From Pratylenchus scribneri (taxonomy: Eukaryota; Nematoda; Chromadorea; Rhabditida; Pratylenchidae): a stretch of DNA of 64,000 bases. A model generated the notes under the pieces. That model was not told where the DNA came from, searched no databases, and saw only the letters and a program-made list of their open reading frames with translations. Positions 1-13,700 of this stretch are shown one piece after another. Both the position numbers and the translations under genes were made by a program. Position 1 is the stretch's first letter. Every line of letters begins with the position of its first letter. The stretch covers positions 310,001 to 374,000 of the forward strand of contig JAQSEB010000058.1 in assembly GCA_030063045.1 (NCBI GenBank). The letters are read 5' to 3'.

Positions 1-583
1 TTTTTCAAAAATACAAATAAAAAGGGAAAATTTCAAAAATTAATTTTTCAAAATCGGCCCGTTAGATCGGTATAAAAATTTTTGATTAAATTTTATTTTT
101 ATAAGCTAAAATTTATCAATCAAAAATTCATACGGGGACCTCTTACAGTTTTTTAGTTATGAATTTTAAAATTTTTCAATAAATAGCAATAATGAAAATT
201 TCAAAAATGAATTTTCAAAAACTAATAATGAAATAAGTCTGAAAATTTTTGGTTGAATAATATTAATTACTAGCGCAGGGTGTTCAATTAAAAAAATCAT
301 TTCCACTTCAGGGAATCGAACTTCGATAAAATGCGCAGAAAACCATTCCCCAACCAACTGAGCTAATTGGGTGCCTTGCTGTCAAGAAAAAATATACTCT
401 TTTGAATAATCGCATTTTACTTCCTCCAGCAGCAATACAATCAACATTAATTATATTCCAAGCCGGGGAATAACTAATTATATTTTTTTATGATGAGATT
501 AATGAGAAAATGATAGTATGTGGAAAAATGCAAAGAAACAAAAAATTTGACAATTATAACATTTTTAACAAAATTATTTTCAA
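1..583. other. AT-rich intergenic end of window
   Basis: No coding exon is supported here. The stretch lies 3' of the MAM-like gene, is rich in A/T runs, and holds only the tRNA-like sequence at 298-372, annotated separately. Confidence 0.6.
298..372 (-). pseudogene. degenerate tRNA-like sequence
   Basis: Read on the minus strand there is an A-box-like TTAGCTCAGTTGG and, about 40 nt later, a B-box-like GTTCGATTCC, the order and spacing of an internal RNA polymerase III promoter. The acceptor, D and T stems do not pair properly in my reading, so a functional tRNA is unlikely. It is best taken as a decayed tRNA or a tRNA-derived element. A covariance-model scan would settle it. Confidence 0.35.
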
Positions 584-3500
584 TCAGCAAATGGGTTGGC
601 CGCTTTCATCTGTCAATTCCACTCGGCCTAACACAATTTCGGCCTCACCAAATTGTTCGAATTTGTCATGAACGGCAACTAGGGCAAAATACCTCAGTTC
701 TGGATCGAGTTGGACAACAAGGCTTTCCATTTGGACATGCTCAATCTGTGTGGGGTGGAATGAGTGTTTTATATCGAATATCCGCTAAAATTAACGCAAT
801 TTGCTTGTATTGATGCTACTAATGAACCATAGTCAATTTTATAAGGATATGAATGACACTTTCAAGGGAGGGAAATGGTCCAAATTATGACTTTCTTGGG
901 TACCAATACCAATACCAATTCTAATGCGGCCCACTTTCCATCCCAAATTGTCACCCTTCATCACCTTTGGCCCCAATAACAATTCGCAATGGCCCAGCTG
1001 CCTGCCGAGAAGATCGTCGGCTCCACCATTTTCATCCTCATCATCCTCAATCTGATGAGCCCTTCTTCCCAACAATCCAAGGCCACTTCTTCCCTCTTTT
1101 TGCTGTTCATCCGGGCAAATATAGAGGCGGGAGCCGAATGTGGATAAACTGGCCTCTAAACGCATTTCGACATGTCCTTTTGAGGGAAGTCGAAATTGGG
1201 GGGAACGAAGGACGGCACGGCGCATTCCTTTGGCGAATTGGGCCACAATACCTGACAATAGAGTAAATTGGGAAAAATTAGAGCATATTTCAATCTAAAA
1301 TTTCACCCTTAACTTTAAGTTGCCCTAAAGGAACATCTTTTTTTCCTATTTTGCTATGAAATAATCCCAAAAATTTGTTTGGCCACAAATAATATTGGCC
1401 TCAAATCTGATCATTTTTGGAAATATACTAACCCCTCCCGGCCTTGTGTACAAATGGGACATCGCCAACGGCCAAAAACATTGTTTTGTATTTGCAAATG
1501 TCATCCATCGCAAAATGGCAAGTCAGCAAAAGGCAGGTCAATTCGACCGGGCTTTCCAGACGGCAAAATCCTTCGCCATTTTTGGTGGCTATGGATTGGG
1601 AAGGGGAAGGGCATTTAATTTGTTTTTATATTCCATAAAAAGTTTAAATATATGAAAGAACATTCATTAAATCTAATTATGCTTTGATTCAAAATTTTGT
1701 TGGAAAATGTAGAGAAAAAAGATGAACCAATTCGTTTGATCAGCACAAATGGCTCATACGGGTCTGTGGCACTGATGGACACAGTTCGATTTCGTTCAGC
1801 CACAATCCGAATTCTGAATGGCCGAATTGAATTCAGGGCCACCGACCTATTTGAAGGGGAAAGGATGAAAAATGAAGAAATTTTGGTACATTTCAATGGG
1901 AGGCATCATTTGATGGTTGTTGAGTCCGGCCATTGGCCGATGTGGTCGACGGCGTGCCGAAACACATTGTTCATTGGCACAAATGCTGAGTTGAGCACCG
2001 GGCGCAGCGAAATAAGTAATCTTTTTTGGGAGAAGGAAATGGAATAAATTTATTCAAATCCTCAAAATCGAAGGTGGGGAATTAATAAAGTGTGAGGAAT
2101 TTAATAGAGGCTAATGGTAAATAATTTTTGCTAACCGAAATTCGGCCTCGTTCTGCGCAAGAAATTGGCCGAGAGGTGAGAATGGCAAATTGTTCCTCCT
2201 GGGCCCGATGGTCGAGTAAAGCCACGGCGGAAAAGACGCCTCGAAAACGGCCATCCATTGGGAAGGGCAAATGCCCTCGGGGCACAATGCCCAACCGGAA
2301 ACGTTGTTGTTGACTGATTTTTAAATGAATTCGAATAATATACGGTATAATTTATTTTATATTCAATGTTTGGTTCAATTTGCAAGTTATGGTCAAAAAT
2401 AAATGGCGCAAAAACTTCCAAAATAATTCAAAATTAAATAATTGAATGGTCGAAATAATAAATTTTTACCTTTTGACCTCCTCCGATTCCTCCTCCCAAT
2501 CACCCTCTTCCGCCTCCAAATCATTGGCACTGTGCATCCAATGTGGGCATAGATCGCCGGCCTCAAAATTGCATTCCCTTGAGGAAAATTGTGAACAAGA
2601 ATTCCAAATTAAAGTACAATGAATTTGGAAATGCCAATGAGGCATCAACGGAGCCGGCTGTGGGCAAAGGCCTCAATTGGAAGAGGGAAGAAAGCGGAGT
2701 AATTGATGGGGCCAATGTGGTTGGGCCGGATTCATGACAAAGCCAACCTTCAATTTTGAATTAGGCACAAGCACAATAGACATTTTTAATTCATTTTCAA
2801 ACTATTAAATAGGCCAATAATTTAATTAATACTCGCCCGTATATTTCAATTCATCAAGCACAATTATTGCGCCTCCGCCATTTGCGGCACGATCCACGCG
2901 AAGAACATTGAATGAGAACTAAATTTAGAGTATTTGGATTCACTCCATCCATCAAATATACTCGGAATGGCTGATGGTCGGCGGTGTCCACATCGATGGT
3001 CAATGGGCCAGGTGCATCGGCCTCATTTAAATATACACAAGAAAGAGGCACATTGTCCGTACTTAAAGTGCACACTTGGGCTTGGACACCGGAACTTAGC
3101 CAAAATCTAGTCAAACATAGAATGATATGGATTCAAATTCTAAGTAACTTGAAAGTTAATGTGGATGGACTCTTTGTACACGGTACAAGTACGGACCGAA
3201 GATGGGGCAATGGAAAATCGGCAATTGGGTCAATGTATTGGAAATAGAATTGGCCATTTGGATGGCTCGGCGACCGCACAATTTGCTCCCAAAGTTGAAT
3301 ATTCTCGCCAACAGCCCAATGCGCGGTGTGAGCGCCGCCAGCACTGGCCGTTCGCGCAAAATCCGCCCATAAGCAATCCTTAGAAGGAGTGAATGAAGAT
3401 AAATCACATAATTGGGTGCTTTCTTTCGATACAAAGTATTTAATGCTTATGATTTTCTATTCTTTGGACGATTACGATTTACCATTTACCATTAGAGGAG

Positions 3501-6500
3501 ACAAATTAAATAGGTAAATAGCCTGATAAAATGATAATTTTATTTATTTTTTCCGAATTTATTGGGTGCGTATGTATGTGTATGAAAATATTAAAAAATT
3601 TAGAAAATAACAAATGGATAAAAGAAAGGGGCTTGGTTTGATTTAACGAAAGAAGGCATACGGTAATGCAGAAGGGGTTTTCGATTAACTAAAATACGCT
3701 TGTTTTCTAACAATTGATCTCGTTTGTTTCAAATTATAATTCTTTATTTCACACAAATGATTTGCATTAATTTCTATTTTGATTTGTAAATTCTGATTTG
3801 CGATTGTAATTGTAATTCTGATTTGTAATTGTAATTATAATTCTGATTTGCGATTGTAATTGTAATTCTGATTTGCGATTGTAATTGTAATTCTGATTTG
3901 CGATTGTAATTGTAATTCTGATTTGCGATTGTAATTGTAATTCTGATTTGCGATTGTAATTGTAATTCTGATTTGCGATTGTAATTGTAATTCTGATTTG
4001 CGATTGTAATTGTAATTCTGATTTGCGATTGTAATTGTAATTCTGATTTGCGATTGTAATTGTAATTCTGATTTGCGATTGTAATTGTAATTCTGATTTG
4101 CGATTGTAATTGTAATTCTGATTTGTAATTGTAATTCTGATTTGCGATTCTGATTTGCGATTGTAATTGTAATTCTGATTTGCGATTCTGATTTGCGATT
4201 GTAATTGTAATTCTGATTTGTAATTGTAATTCTGATTTGCGATTGTAATTGTAATTCTGATTTGCGATTGTAATTGTAATTCTGATTTGCGATTGTAATT
4301 GTAATTCTGATTTGCGATTGTAATTGTAATTCTGATTTGCGATTCTGATTTGCGATTGTAATTGTAATTCTGATTTGCGATTGTAATTGTAATTCTGATT
4401 TGCGATTGTAATTGTAATTCTGATTTGCGATTGTAATTGTAATTCTGATTTGCGATTGTAATTGTAATTCTGATTTGCGATTCTGATTTGCGATTGTAAT
4501 TGTAATTCTGATTTGCGATTGTAATTGTAATTCTGATTTGCGATTGTAATTGTAATTCTGATTTGCGATTGTAATTGTAATTCTGATTTGCGATTGTAGT
4601 TGTAATTCTGATTTGCGATTGTAATTGTAATTCTGATTTGCGATTGTAATTGTAATTCTGATTTGCGATTGTAATTGTAATTCTGATTTGTAATTGTAAT
4701 TGTAATTCTGATTTGCGATTGTAATTGTAATTCTGATATGCGATTGTAATTGTAAATTCTGATTTGCGATTGTAATTGTAAATTATGATTTATAATTCTA
4801 ATTTTATTCTGATTTAAATATTCTGTTTTTTTTTTGTGATTCTAATCGTTCTTCATTCCGGAATATCGTATCCTTTACATTAAATCAAATTAATTTTCCT
4901 CCTTCAGTTTATTTATCTATCAGTTATTTTTTTTTGTTTTTTTTATGATAATTGATAAAAGTACTTAAATAAATAAAAAAAGTCAAATCTCGGGAATTTA
5001 TTCATTGATTATTATCATTAATAAATAATCCTAAATACCTGAAATCGTTCGTGAAGTCCATTTTCATTACCACAGTCCAAATCTTCAGCCCGCCTGATTG
5101 GACGACGTTGTCGAATCCAACGTGCGGTGGGAATGGCACCGAATATTGGAGGACGATCTGTACAAATGCGGATTTTAATATAATCAAAGAAAGAATTAAA
5201 AATGGTATATTAAATTAATTCATATTCCAAAAATGAAGAAAAACTTCTTCCGCACTCGTCCCCATAAATCATCTTCCAATTTATTTTATTCAACTCAACA
5301 TGGAATCCGCATAGTTCAGCCTCGTATCGAATTCGAGTGAACATGGCGAATGCGCCTACAGCCGGATCCTGGAGTTTGAATGCGCGAATTGCCAATCGAA
5401 ATGGCTGTTGTTGCCGGCGAATTTCAACTCGACAAAGGCCATTCGGCTTCAGAAAATGGCAATCGGTTGGGGGCCGCTCCACGACGGTCAAATGGCCACG
5501 GCTTAATTTTTTTATGTAATTGTAAAATTTGTCGAAATTCCTAAATAATTCTGATGAGACTATCAAATTTTATTGGGCTTATTTTGGTAGGATTAAATAA
5601 TTTCGATAATCGTGGTTTCCATTCCGATAATAAAGGCAAAAAATGTTCACATTGGATTCACTTTGAGCAAAATGACCTCCAATCTTGCACTGTTGTATAG
5701 CCAATATCTGCGTAAATTAATAAAAATAATGTCCAAATTTATGGGAAAAATGTTTTATCTTATTAATTAAAACAATTTCTTGAAATCTATGAAGCTTTTG
5801 CCTAACCAAAAATCCCTCATTTCCTACCAATGACTCACTCGAATGAGAAAATGCCCACCGAACTTTGGCATGCAATTGGGGCGCTGATGAGGACGGCACT
5901 TTGCGGCTCTTTTGTCAAATTACCAGCAAATGCAAATTGAGTGCCTTTAAGGAGGAAATGTATTCAAATTTTAATGAATATGAATGATGGATTAATTCCT
6001 CAAGGGTATTTGGTAGGTTCCATTGTTTTTCACTGTTATCCTACTCGAAAATGAATTCATAAGAATGGAATAAATACAATACAAAATATTGACATTTTTC
6101 TAATTTATAGGGAAGAGATCAAAGGTGATTGGAGAAAGAGAGAACTTAAATGCTTTAATCTAACCCGTTCCGGAGTTCAGAATCCCGCGTAGATGATTCC
6201 CATAAAAAATTCACCTGGCGGTGGATGCGCATTCCCGGGGCCAACTTGTATTGGAAAAGCCTTGCGATCGGTCTTTTGGAATAGGAAAAAGTCGGTGGTA
6301 TCCAAAAGGCCATCGGATGGGGCATTTGTCCAAAGGCAATCGGCACGGAAATCGCATGCCAACTGGCTTGACCTTTCCACGTATTTGTCGATGGAATGCT
6401 CTATGAATTTTTTGAAATTTTCGAACTATACAAAACTGAATTTGTCTTGCCCAAAACCACCTTGGACGCCGATTTCGCCTTGTTCATTTGCCGGCCTAAT

Positions 6501-6626
6501 ACCCAAATAAAAGTCCAAATAGTTCAATTCTCGACGATATTGTTGGGCACAGCCAACAACCAATGAGGGCAAAATGGAAATTGTGAACAATAAAAATGGG
6601 AGGAATTTTATGGAATTTGGCAGCAT
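584..6626 (-). CDS. secreted MAM-like multidomain protein
   Basis: Seventeen exons, high to low: 6437-6626, 6215-6400, 5839-5944, 5651-5707, 5311(or 5300)-5540, 5039-5157, 3149-3378, 2962-3106, 2837-2918, 2618-2747, 2470-2577, 2136-2313, 1890-2020, 1728-1846, 1433-1588, 860-1251, 584-784. Phases agree throughout if the introns after 2837 and 5311 use GC donors; the latter boundary is weak. The product is about 919 aa. It begins with a signal peptide (MLPNSIKFLPFLLFTISIL) and no other membrane segment is visible. Extracellular cysteine-containing modules start with CDFRADCLW, DCLWADF and CNFEAGDLCPHW, followed by beta-strand-rich segments, which resembles MAM domains (adhesion or receptor modules). 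A Thr/Pro/Ser-rich linker lies near 2620-2730. The family assignment is inference from these spacings; I do not recognise a named orthologue. The 1.66-kb intron 3379-5038 carries a satellite array. Confidence 0.72.
3781..4805. repeat. 25-bp satellite array A1
   Basis: About 40 tandem copies of a 25-bp unit (ATTCTGATTTGCGATTGTAA plus TTGTA on the plus strand), with shortened units interspersed. It lies wholly inside an intron of the MAM-like gene. On that gene's sense strand it reads GCAAATCAGAATTACAATTA, the same sense orientation as array A4. The right flank (4820-4890) contains CATTCCGGAAT and TCGTATCC, also found beside the small remnant at 24420. Confidence 0.97.
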
Positions 6627-7071
6627 TTTAACGATTTGCTAACAAAATTAAGAGTGTAAATTAAAAAAAATATTGAACCGAAAAATGAAGCAGAATAAAC
6701 AAGAAGGGATGTTTCTCTCATTTTCCGGTGTCTTTCACCGGTTTTTCCTTTTTGATCAGCCGATTTATGGAAGAATCAAACCAGTATCATTTGTCCTTTA
6801 TAGGGAAGGAAATGCCGAGGATGGGCATCAAAGGGGGAATTGATTTCGAATTAGCGGTGGAAAACAAAAAGAGAGGAAAGGGGCAAACGAACCAGTGGCT
6901 GATCAGAACCAGAGGAAAAAGCTGTTTTTGGTGGTCAAGAATGGATCGGGATTTGTGTGAATGAATGGTGGTTTGTAGGGAATGAATAAAAATTGGACAG
7001 TTTAAACGTTTATTTTTTCTTTTTTTTATCAACAAAATAACAAAAAAAAAAATTCAGAAGTGGTCCTTCAT
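6627..7071. other. intergenic, MAM-like gene / GNL2
   Basis: This 445-bp spacer separates two minus-strand genes. It holds the GNL2 3' UTR and the presumed promoter or outron of the MAM-like gene. Apart from the polyadenylation signal at 7009-7014 I see no recognisable element. Confidence 0.5.
7009..7014 (-). terminator. AATAAA polyadenylation signal of GNL2
   Basis: The minus strand reads AATAAA 58 nt downstream of the GNL2 stop codon, a usual distance for a nematode 3' UTR. Confidence 0.5.
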
Positions 7072-10000
7072 TCAAATTTGATGTTTTGGTTTACTTCGTC
7101 TTTTCTTTTCCAATTTCTTGTACCATAAATTCCGGGGTCTGTCCTCTCTGGATTTTCCACCAAAATTGACCACTTTTTCATCGTTTTCTCCCTCTCCAAA
7201 TGTTGCCAACAATTCCGCTGCTCTTCCTGTCTTCTTCCATTGTTTTCCTCCTTTCTTCCCTTCTTCCTTTCCCTTTTTGCCTCCTCTTTTGCCTCTGGGT
7301 CTTTTTCCTCCGTACTTTTTGATCAACTCCTTCGATGCCTTTTTCGTCTCAATTTGAATTTGCTCATCCAAATCTGAACCAATGCTGCCCAATTCGCCTT
7401 CTTCGTCAGTGGTACTCAACTTAAATTTGGAATTAAATAATTAATAATATAATTTTTTAACCTAATTTTTACCTGAAATTCAAAATCGGTGACCACACTT
7501 GACTCGCCATCATCATCATTACCATCAGTGTGCTTTTCTTCAATTCCTCCTTCCTCTTTCATTTTCTCCTCTTCTCCGTCAGCAATTTTTCTTCTTTTGG
7601 CCAAAATTGATTGTAAAATTGCCTTTTCACCAGTCCAATCCTTCCCTTCCTCCTCATCATCAATTTCCTCTTTCATTTCTAATTCCATTTCATTTGGATC
7701 GCCTCCATATTCTGAATCCGTCAATTCTGCCTTTTCATCTTCTTCCACCAAATTGATTGGTCTCTGAAATCGTGAAAATTAATTTTAAAATTGATATTCC
7801 AAAATAGTCCTAAATAATTTAATTTGACCATTCATTCACCTCATCATCAGTGGCCATTGTAATTCCCTCCGTTGTTGGCACTTCTCCATTTGTTTTTGTT
7901 TTCATTGATTCTCGATGTTCGCAGCCCGGTGGAAGTACAAAATGTGGAATATTTCCTCGTTGATAGTCGTTGAGTATTTGTCGGGCCACCGTGTTCAAGT
8001 CTGGCTCCCCACCCTTCAGTAAACGCCCAGATGCCAATGCAATCTTCAAAACAAAAAATTTTAATTAAAATTAATTCCAATTTATCGACTCACTTTGCTC
8101 ATGAAATCTTCGGCATTTGTCCAAAATTTCTCGTCAGAATTCGTTGTTTCTTTAGTGGGCACAAAATTGAAATGACGCATCAAATGTTCGGGTCTAGATC
8201 GGTCCAAAACCGCTTGAATATGATTCTCTGGATCGGGCACATTTTCGACACGAACCTAATTAAAATTGGTCATTTTTATTTATTTTCAGATCACGAAAAT
8301 TAGAACAAAAAATACAATTTATTAGAATGAGAGAAAGAAAAAATCAATTTACAAATCAGAATTTACAATTACAAATCAAGGTCTAAAAAACTGCCTACTG
8401 AAGCATTGAATTTTAGGTTTTAGCGATGCAGAATTAGCTCTACAGTAATCAAAGACAAATGTATAAAAAGTAGCCCTGCAGAAGTATTCCGAATTTTAGG
8501 GTTTTTAGCGATGCAGAATTAGCTCTACTAGGTATAAATCAGACTTTTACAATTACAAATGAGAATAATTATTCCGGAAAATTTAATTAAACTCTTTCCA
8601 AAAAAAACTTAAAAAAACATTTAAAATGGTTATGAAAATGGCAAATATTTTGATATATTCATATTTAATTTCAAAATTCAACTGACCACTCCTTTCAGCA
8701 CTAAATCCGTTTCCGTGTCACCATGCGGTGGGTAAACAACGCCGGGGCAATCAATCAGGTAGAGGCCCTTCATCAATGTCACATATTGCCAAACTTTGGT
8801 CTCCCCTGCCAGAGGCGCCGCTTTGCACACTTTTTTACTGCGCAAAGTGTTCACCACCGATGATTTGCCCACATTTGGGTAGCCGATGAGTCCAATGCTG
8901 ATTTGTTGTCGATCCTTTCGGTGGAGTTTGTAGAATTGTCTAAAAAATTGATTAATTATTATTCTCATTTTAATAATATTTAATTAATAAATAATTAAAG
9001 AAAAAAATAGGATCGAGGGTTCGAAAGTGAAAATTTTTATAATTTTTTGGTTGAATTTTTTGTTAAAGAATATTCGAAAAATTTGATTAAAATAATTTTT
9101 AATTTCTTCTAATAAAACAGAAAAATAATTTACCTCAACAAATTGATTAGCGAGCCCTTGCCAAAACTATGCTGAATGCTGGCATGGAATGCAATTGTGG
9201 GCATTTCTTTTGACAGAATTTGCATCCATTTTTTCTAAAATGGTTCATTAAAAAATGTTTGAATGGATTGGACCAACCGTAACCCAATTTGGCACCAAAT
9301 CCACTTTGTTCAGCACCAAAACCAAATGTTTGTGTGGTTTCTCTTTTCGCAAGAATTGTTCCACTTGGCGGCAACGAGTGCCCTGGGGGTCACGTGCATC
9401 CAACACCTCCAAAATCACATCCGATGAGTCGATTACCTTTAATTTATTTTTTTAATAAGGTTTAGGTTAATAATCAATTTTAAATTTTCCCATTTTATAT
9501 GTAAAAACCTTGTAAAGTTCGCTCCAAACGCGAGCACTTTGGCCGGCACGGAACAATGGAGTCGGATTTTCGGCTCTTTCCTCCGCTGCCCTTTCCTGAT
9601 TGACAAGCAAAGAACGGTCGTTGGCCTCAACATATTCGCCGCTTTTTTGTTCCGCTTCTGCCAGCAATTCCTTTAATGGAGAATTATTAAATTTAATTGA
9701 TATTTAAAAATATACTCCGAGGTCATTGGCCTTCAGGTTTGCCCGTTTCCTCTGTGCTCTTTTCCCAAATGTATGCTCAAAACTTTCAGTGTCCAAAATG
9801 TGCACTCTTTGTTGCTAAATTTGAATAAAATTATAAAAATTGAACGCCTTTTTTACCTTGGCTTTTTCCTGCAACAGCGAAATTGGTGCCCTCGTTTGGC
9901 GCATCACAACTTGGAATGGGTCATGCAAAACTTTGCCCATTTCCTCTTGGAAACGTTGCAATTGTTCTTGACCAACCACTCGTGTATTTCCTATTAAAAA

Positions 10001-10566
10001 TAAATTAAATAATAATTTTATATTTAATTTTTATTAAAATCTTGTTATTTTTTATGAAAATGTTTGCAAAATTACTGACCAAACCATTTTCGATGAGGCT
10101 CAACCCTGGCCACAGTGCCCGATTGCAATGTTCCTTGAAATGGTGCCGATTTGATGATTTTGCCCTTTGAGTCCCTTAAAAACATAATTATATTTGAATG
10201 TTCAGTGAAAATGGAACGAACCTGACTGGTTTAAAATTTTTGTACATTCGAAGGCGATTTATTGTCGATTTTGTACGCAATGTTGATGGTCCACTGCCAC
10301 CACCGCCAGTCTTTCCGTCAATTTTGCGTTCTAATGATGGATAATTTTTTGGAAATATTTATTTTTTTTTAGTTTTTTTTATTAAAAAAATTGATTTTTT
10401 TGAAAGTAATTTAATTAATCTTAAAAATTATTTTCAAAATTAAACCTGGATTTAAGCTGTGATTTGAACGTTTTTTCTTTCCCTTCTCTGCTCCACGAAT
10501 ATTCCCGCCAGGCTTCCTCTTGAATTTTGCGTTTCGATCGCCGCCATTCTTTTTTGTCTTTGACAT
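7072..10566 (-). CDS. ngp-1: nucleolar GTP-binding protein 2 (GNL2/NOG2/NGP-1)
   Basis: Thirteen exons: 10446-10566, 10222-10330, 10080-10174, 9857-9990, 9716-9814, 9509-9670, 9278-9436, 9134-9234, 8687-8939, 8094-8255, 7840-8043, 7473-7763, 7072-7419; 745 aa, close to human GNL2. All phases agree. This circularly permuted YlqF/Nog2 GTPase acts in nucleolar maturation and export of the 60S ribosomal subunit. Seen in order: a basic N-terminus, the NGP1NT region ([17 protein letters not shown]), the G4 motif NKVDLV, the G5-like segment around AFHAS, the P-loop [14 protein letters not shown], a conserved GETKVWQY, and the G3 motif DCPG. The C-terminus is acidic and then Lys/Arg/Gly-rich. A likely splice-leader acceptor lies 21 nt before the ATG. 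The 431-bp intron 8256-8686 holds repeat fragments. Confidence 0.95.
8408..8528. repeat. imperfect 36-bp direct repeat in GNL2 intron
   Basis: Two copies (8408-8443 and 8491-8528) contain GCGATGCAGAATTAGCTCTA preceded by GAATTTTAGG, 83 bp apart. A short degenerate piece of the 25-bp satellite (ACAAATCAGAATTTACAATT) lies just upstream near 8352. Confidence 0.8.
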
Positions 10567-10586
10567 TTTTAATGTCCAATAATTTA

Positions 10587-10588
10587 CT
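10587..10588 (-). promoter_or_regulatory. candidate trans-splice acceptor of GNL2
   Basis: On the minus strand ATATTTTAG ends 20 nt before the first base of the GNL2 ATG, giving a very short 5' UTR. With only 212 bp to the upstream VPS11 stop codon, this fits a downstream operon gene that receives a spliced leader. Confidence 0.4.
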
Positions 10589-10778
10589 AAAATATTTAAA
10601 TCATAAAAAGTTATTGAGTGAATAAAGATAATAAAATGATTTCAACAATTAAAAATGCAGAAATTAATGGAAAATTGGCAATATTTTTATTGTGAAAATG
10701 CAAATAAAAATATAAAAATATAAATTATTATCACAAAAATATAAAATTTCTTTAGGCCTCATTTCATTATTAATAAAT

Positions 10779-13700
10779 TTATTTTATCCATTCTTCTTCT
10801 TCATCGAATGGATTTGTGGATGTGTTGGTCTTTGTTGGGGCAGCATTGGATTTTTCTTCGGAAATTGACATCGAATTGAATGCACCGCTGGCAATGTATT
10901 CCGAAATTAGGGACATCACATTCGTTGAATTGGCCAACTTAAATTTGGGGGAATTAATTTTAAATATTAAAATTGGTTTATTTAAACATAATAGAATTAT
11001 TTATTACTATTTCTTATATAATTAATTAATTAAAACTAAAACCTCATTCTGAAATTGTTGATAATTGAACTGATTTGATTGTTGCCTTATTCCCCGCCGT
11101 TCTTCATTCCCAGATTGTTCCTGCTGTTTTTTACGGTCAGCGACCAAACAGACTGGACATTGATCCGGTGAATTTCCGCTGAACGACTCGAAGCAATTTG
11201 CGTGATATGAATGACGACAAAGGAAGTGGACGGCCGGCACATGCAATGGATTATTACAGGCCGCACATTTTGAAACTTGGAATACTTGGACACTAAATAA
11301 AATAATCAAATTAATATTATTTATTAAACAAACTTGTTCTCCAAATCCTCAATTTCCGCATTCATTTCCTCCAATCGTTTCTCCTGTTCCGCCAATTTCC
11401 CTTCATTTGTTTTGATCGCTTCATTTTGCCGTTCCAACCACCCAGAAATGTATTCACGAATGTCGCCCACTTGAATTGATTCATTGCGCGAGAGCAATTC
11501 GAGCACAACCAATGGATGCAATAAATCCGATTGGGAAACACTGAAAATTAAAACATTAAATAATTTTGGGTCATTTAAAGAGGAAATACTATTTTGGTCC
11601 CCAAATTACTATAAAAAATCCTAATTAAATTATTTAATTTTAATAAAATGTTTTACCGTTTCAAAAGTTCCAGCAAATCTTCCTTCTTGGTTTCACTTTT
11701 TCGTGTCGACGCATATCCAATCAAATCGATCCAAACATCCCGCAAAACTTGTTCACCACACAAATCGATCGCTTCAATCACATTGCCCTCTCGCAGTAAA
11801 TAACGAAGAAGTTCTTCTTTCCTTTAAATTCAAAAATTTAGGTTTAATAAAATCCTTTAAAAAGGATTTTACCTATTTTGACTGCGCAAAATGTGCACGG
11901 CCAATGGCAGGCATTTGTATTGATTCTCCAGCAAGAGGGCATATTCAAAATTGTCCGGACCAACCAATTGGAGAATTCCTTCCATTTGTTCTTTGTTCAT
12001 TTTCTATAAAAATATAATTCTAAAAATCAAAAATAATTCAAAACCTCATCGCCGCCGTTTTGCATCCGTCGTTTCAATCTTTGTTCCAGCAGAACATTCC
12101 TCAATTGGGGATCCTGCAATTCACCGGCCATACTCAATTCATTGAACAATTCTTCCATTCTTTTTGGATGACTTGTCAACATTTTGACCAGTTGCTTCAT
12201 ATTTGCTTCTAAAAAATCAATAATGAATAAATTTGGAGGAATTTTAAATCAATAAAGATATTTTTGGGTTATTTCTATAAAATTTAATTAATTTAATATT
12301 CCACATGAATTCCTCTTAAGCCCTAACCTTTTGACTTGACCACTTTTCGAATAACCGTCAATGTTTCCTGTTCCATATTTTCCAGCAAAATTGGCCCGTA
12401 TAATTCAAGAAAATTGCAAGCATTTGTGGGCGGCAATTTCTCAATAAAATTCAACGCATTTTGCCATTCTTTTGTGTCCTGGCAAAGAATGTCCAGGAAA
12501 ATGTCCGGTTTTCCACATTTCAATGCCAATTTGGCTGCCACTCGATAAAGTTGAGCCGAACGTAAGAGCTGGCAAAAATTGTTTAAATTTAATTAATTTT
12601 TTTTTTTTATTTTTACTTTGATTGCCGCATCCGAATCGAATCCCGGTTGAGTCAAATGTTTTTCACCTCTCTCAATAAATTCATTCAGCTTTTGGACGGC
12701 ATTCAATTTGACATAGGCACTCAAAAGCAGTGTGGAATGCTGGCCAATGGCCAAACCCCTTTGATGGATCATTTCCAGGTAGAAACAAAGTTGCGGTATC
12801 CGTGGCCCATCCAAAAACTTTTTGATGATATTTGACGGTTCCACGTGGCCAATTGTCTCAACGAATTGTTTTATTGCATTCTCAAAATCTCCTTTCTTGT
12901 ATAAATGGTCGCCGTATTTCATGTAAATTCCAATGCATTCGGCGGAATGTTGGGTGGCGCCATCAGCGGCCGAAATTGGTGTGGGCGATCGGCGATTTCG
13001 TCGAACAATGCTATAAATTTATTCAAAAATATTTTATATTATTTAAGTAAAATTTAATAATAATTTACTTTAATAATTTACGGAATTTAAATTTCAAACC
13101 TAATTGCCAAATCGAATAATTCCTTTGCCATTAATATGTCCAATTTTGCTGGTAAACTCTCCTCCACCAATTTGTTCATCACTCCATCCGCATTCAGCAA
13201 ATAAATATCCTCATTCAATTGGAATAAATGGCACGGGGATGGCATTGAGCAGAAGAAGGCAATATAGCGTTGTTCAATGTCATAAATGGTCAATGTGTTC
13301 AATTTGGAATTTTGAGTGCTGGTTGACCTGAAAAAATGGCCAATTTTTGATTTTTTACATATTTAGTACTCACTGGATTGGAGCATCCTGTTCAGTGAGC
13401 AATGCCAAAAGTCCATCCATCTCAATCAGTTGCACTTTTTCGGCACCTCTGCCCAATGCATGGCACCGACCATTTTCTCCGCCCATTTCCAAACAATCCG
13501 CCAAATTGTAGAAGTAAATCATTTCGCGGCCGGCGACCACTAGTTGATTTTGAAGTGGCGAAAAATACCAGCAATTTCGTTCACAGCCTTTTGCATCATG
13601 CAAAATCTAATGAGTTATTAAATTCAATTTAATTTTTAAATTGTTATTTACGGTTTGTTGCAAATTCCCATTTGAACCAAGAATGTAGGAATTCAGCGAT

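Noticed and set aside
3781..4805. CRISPR array
   Set aside because: The repeats are directly adjacent without unique spacers, and the genome is eukaryotic.
7118..7767. Open plus-strand frames rich in Ser/Pro/Phe
   Set aside because: They are antisense shadows of the acidic and Lys-rich C-terminal exons of GNL2.
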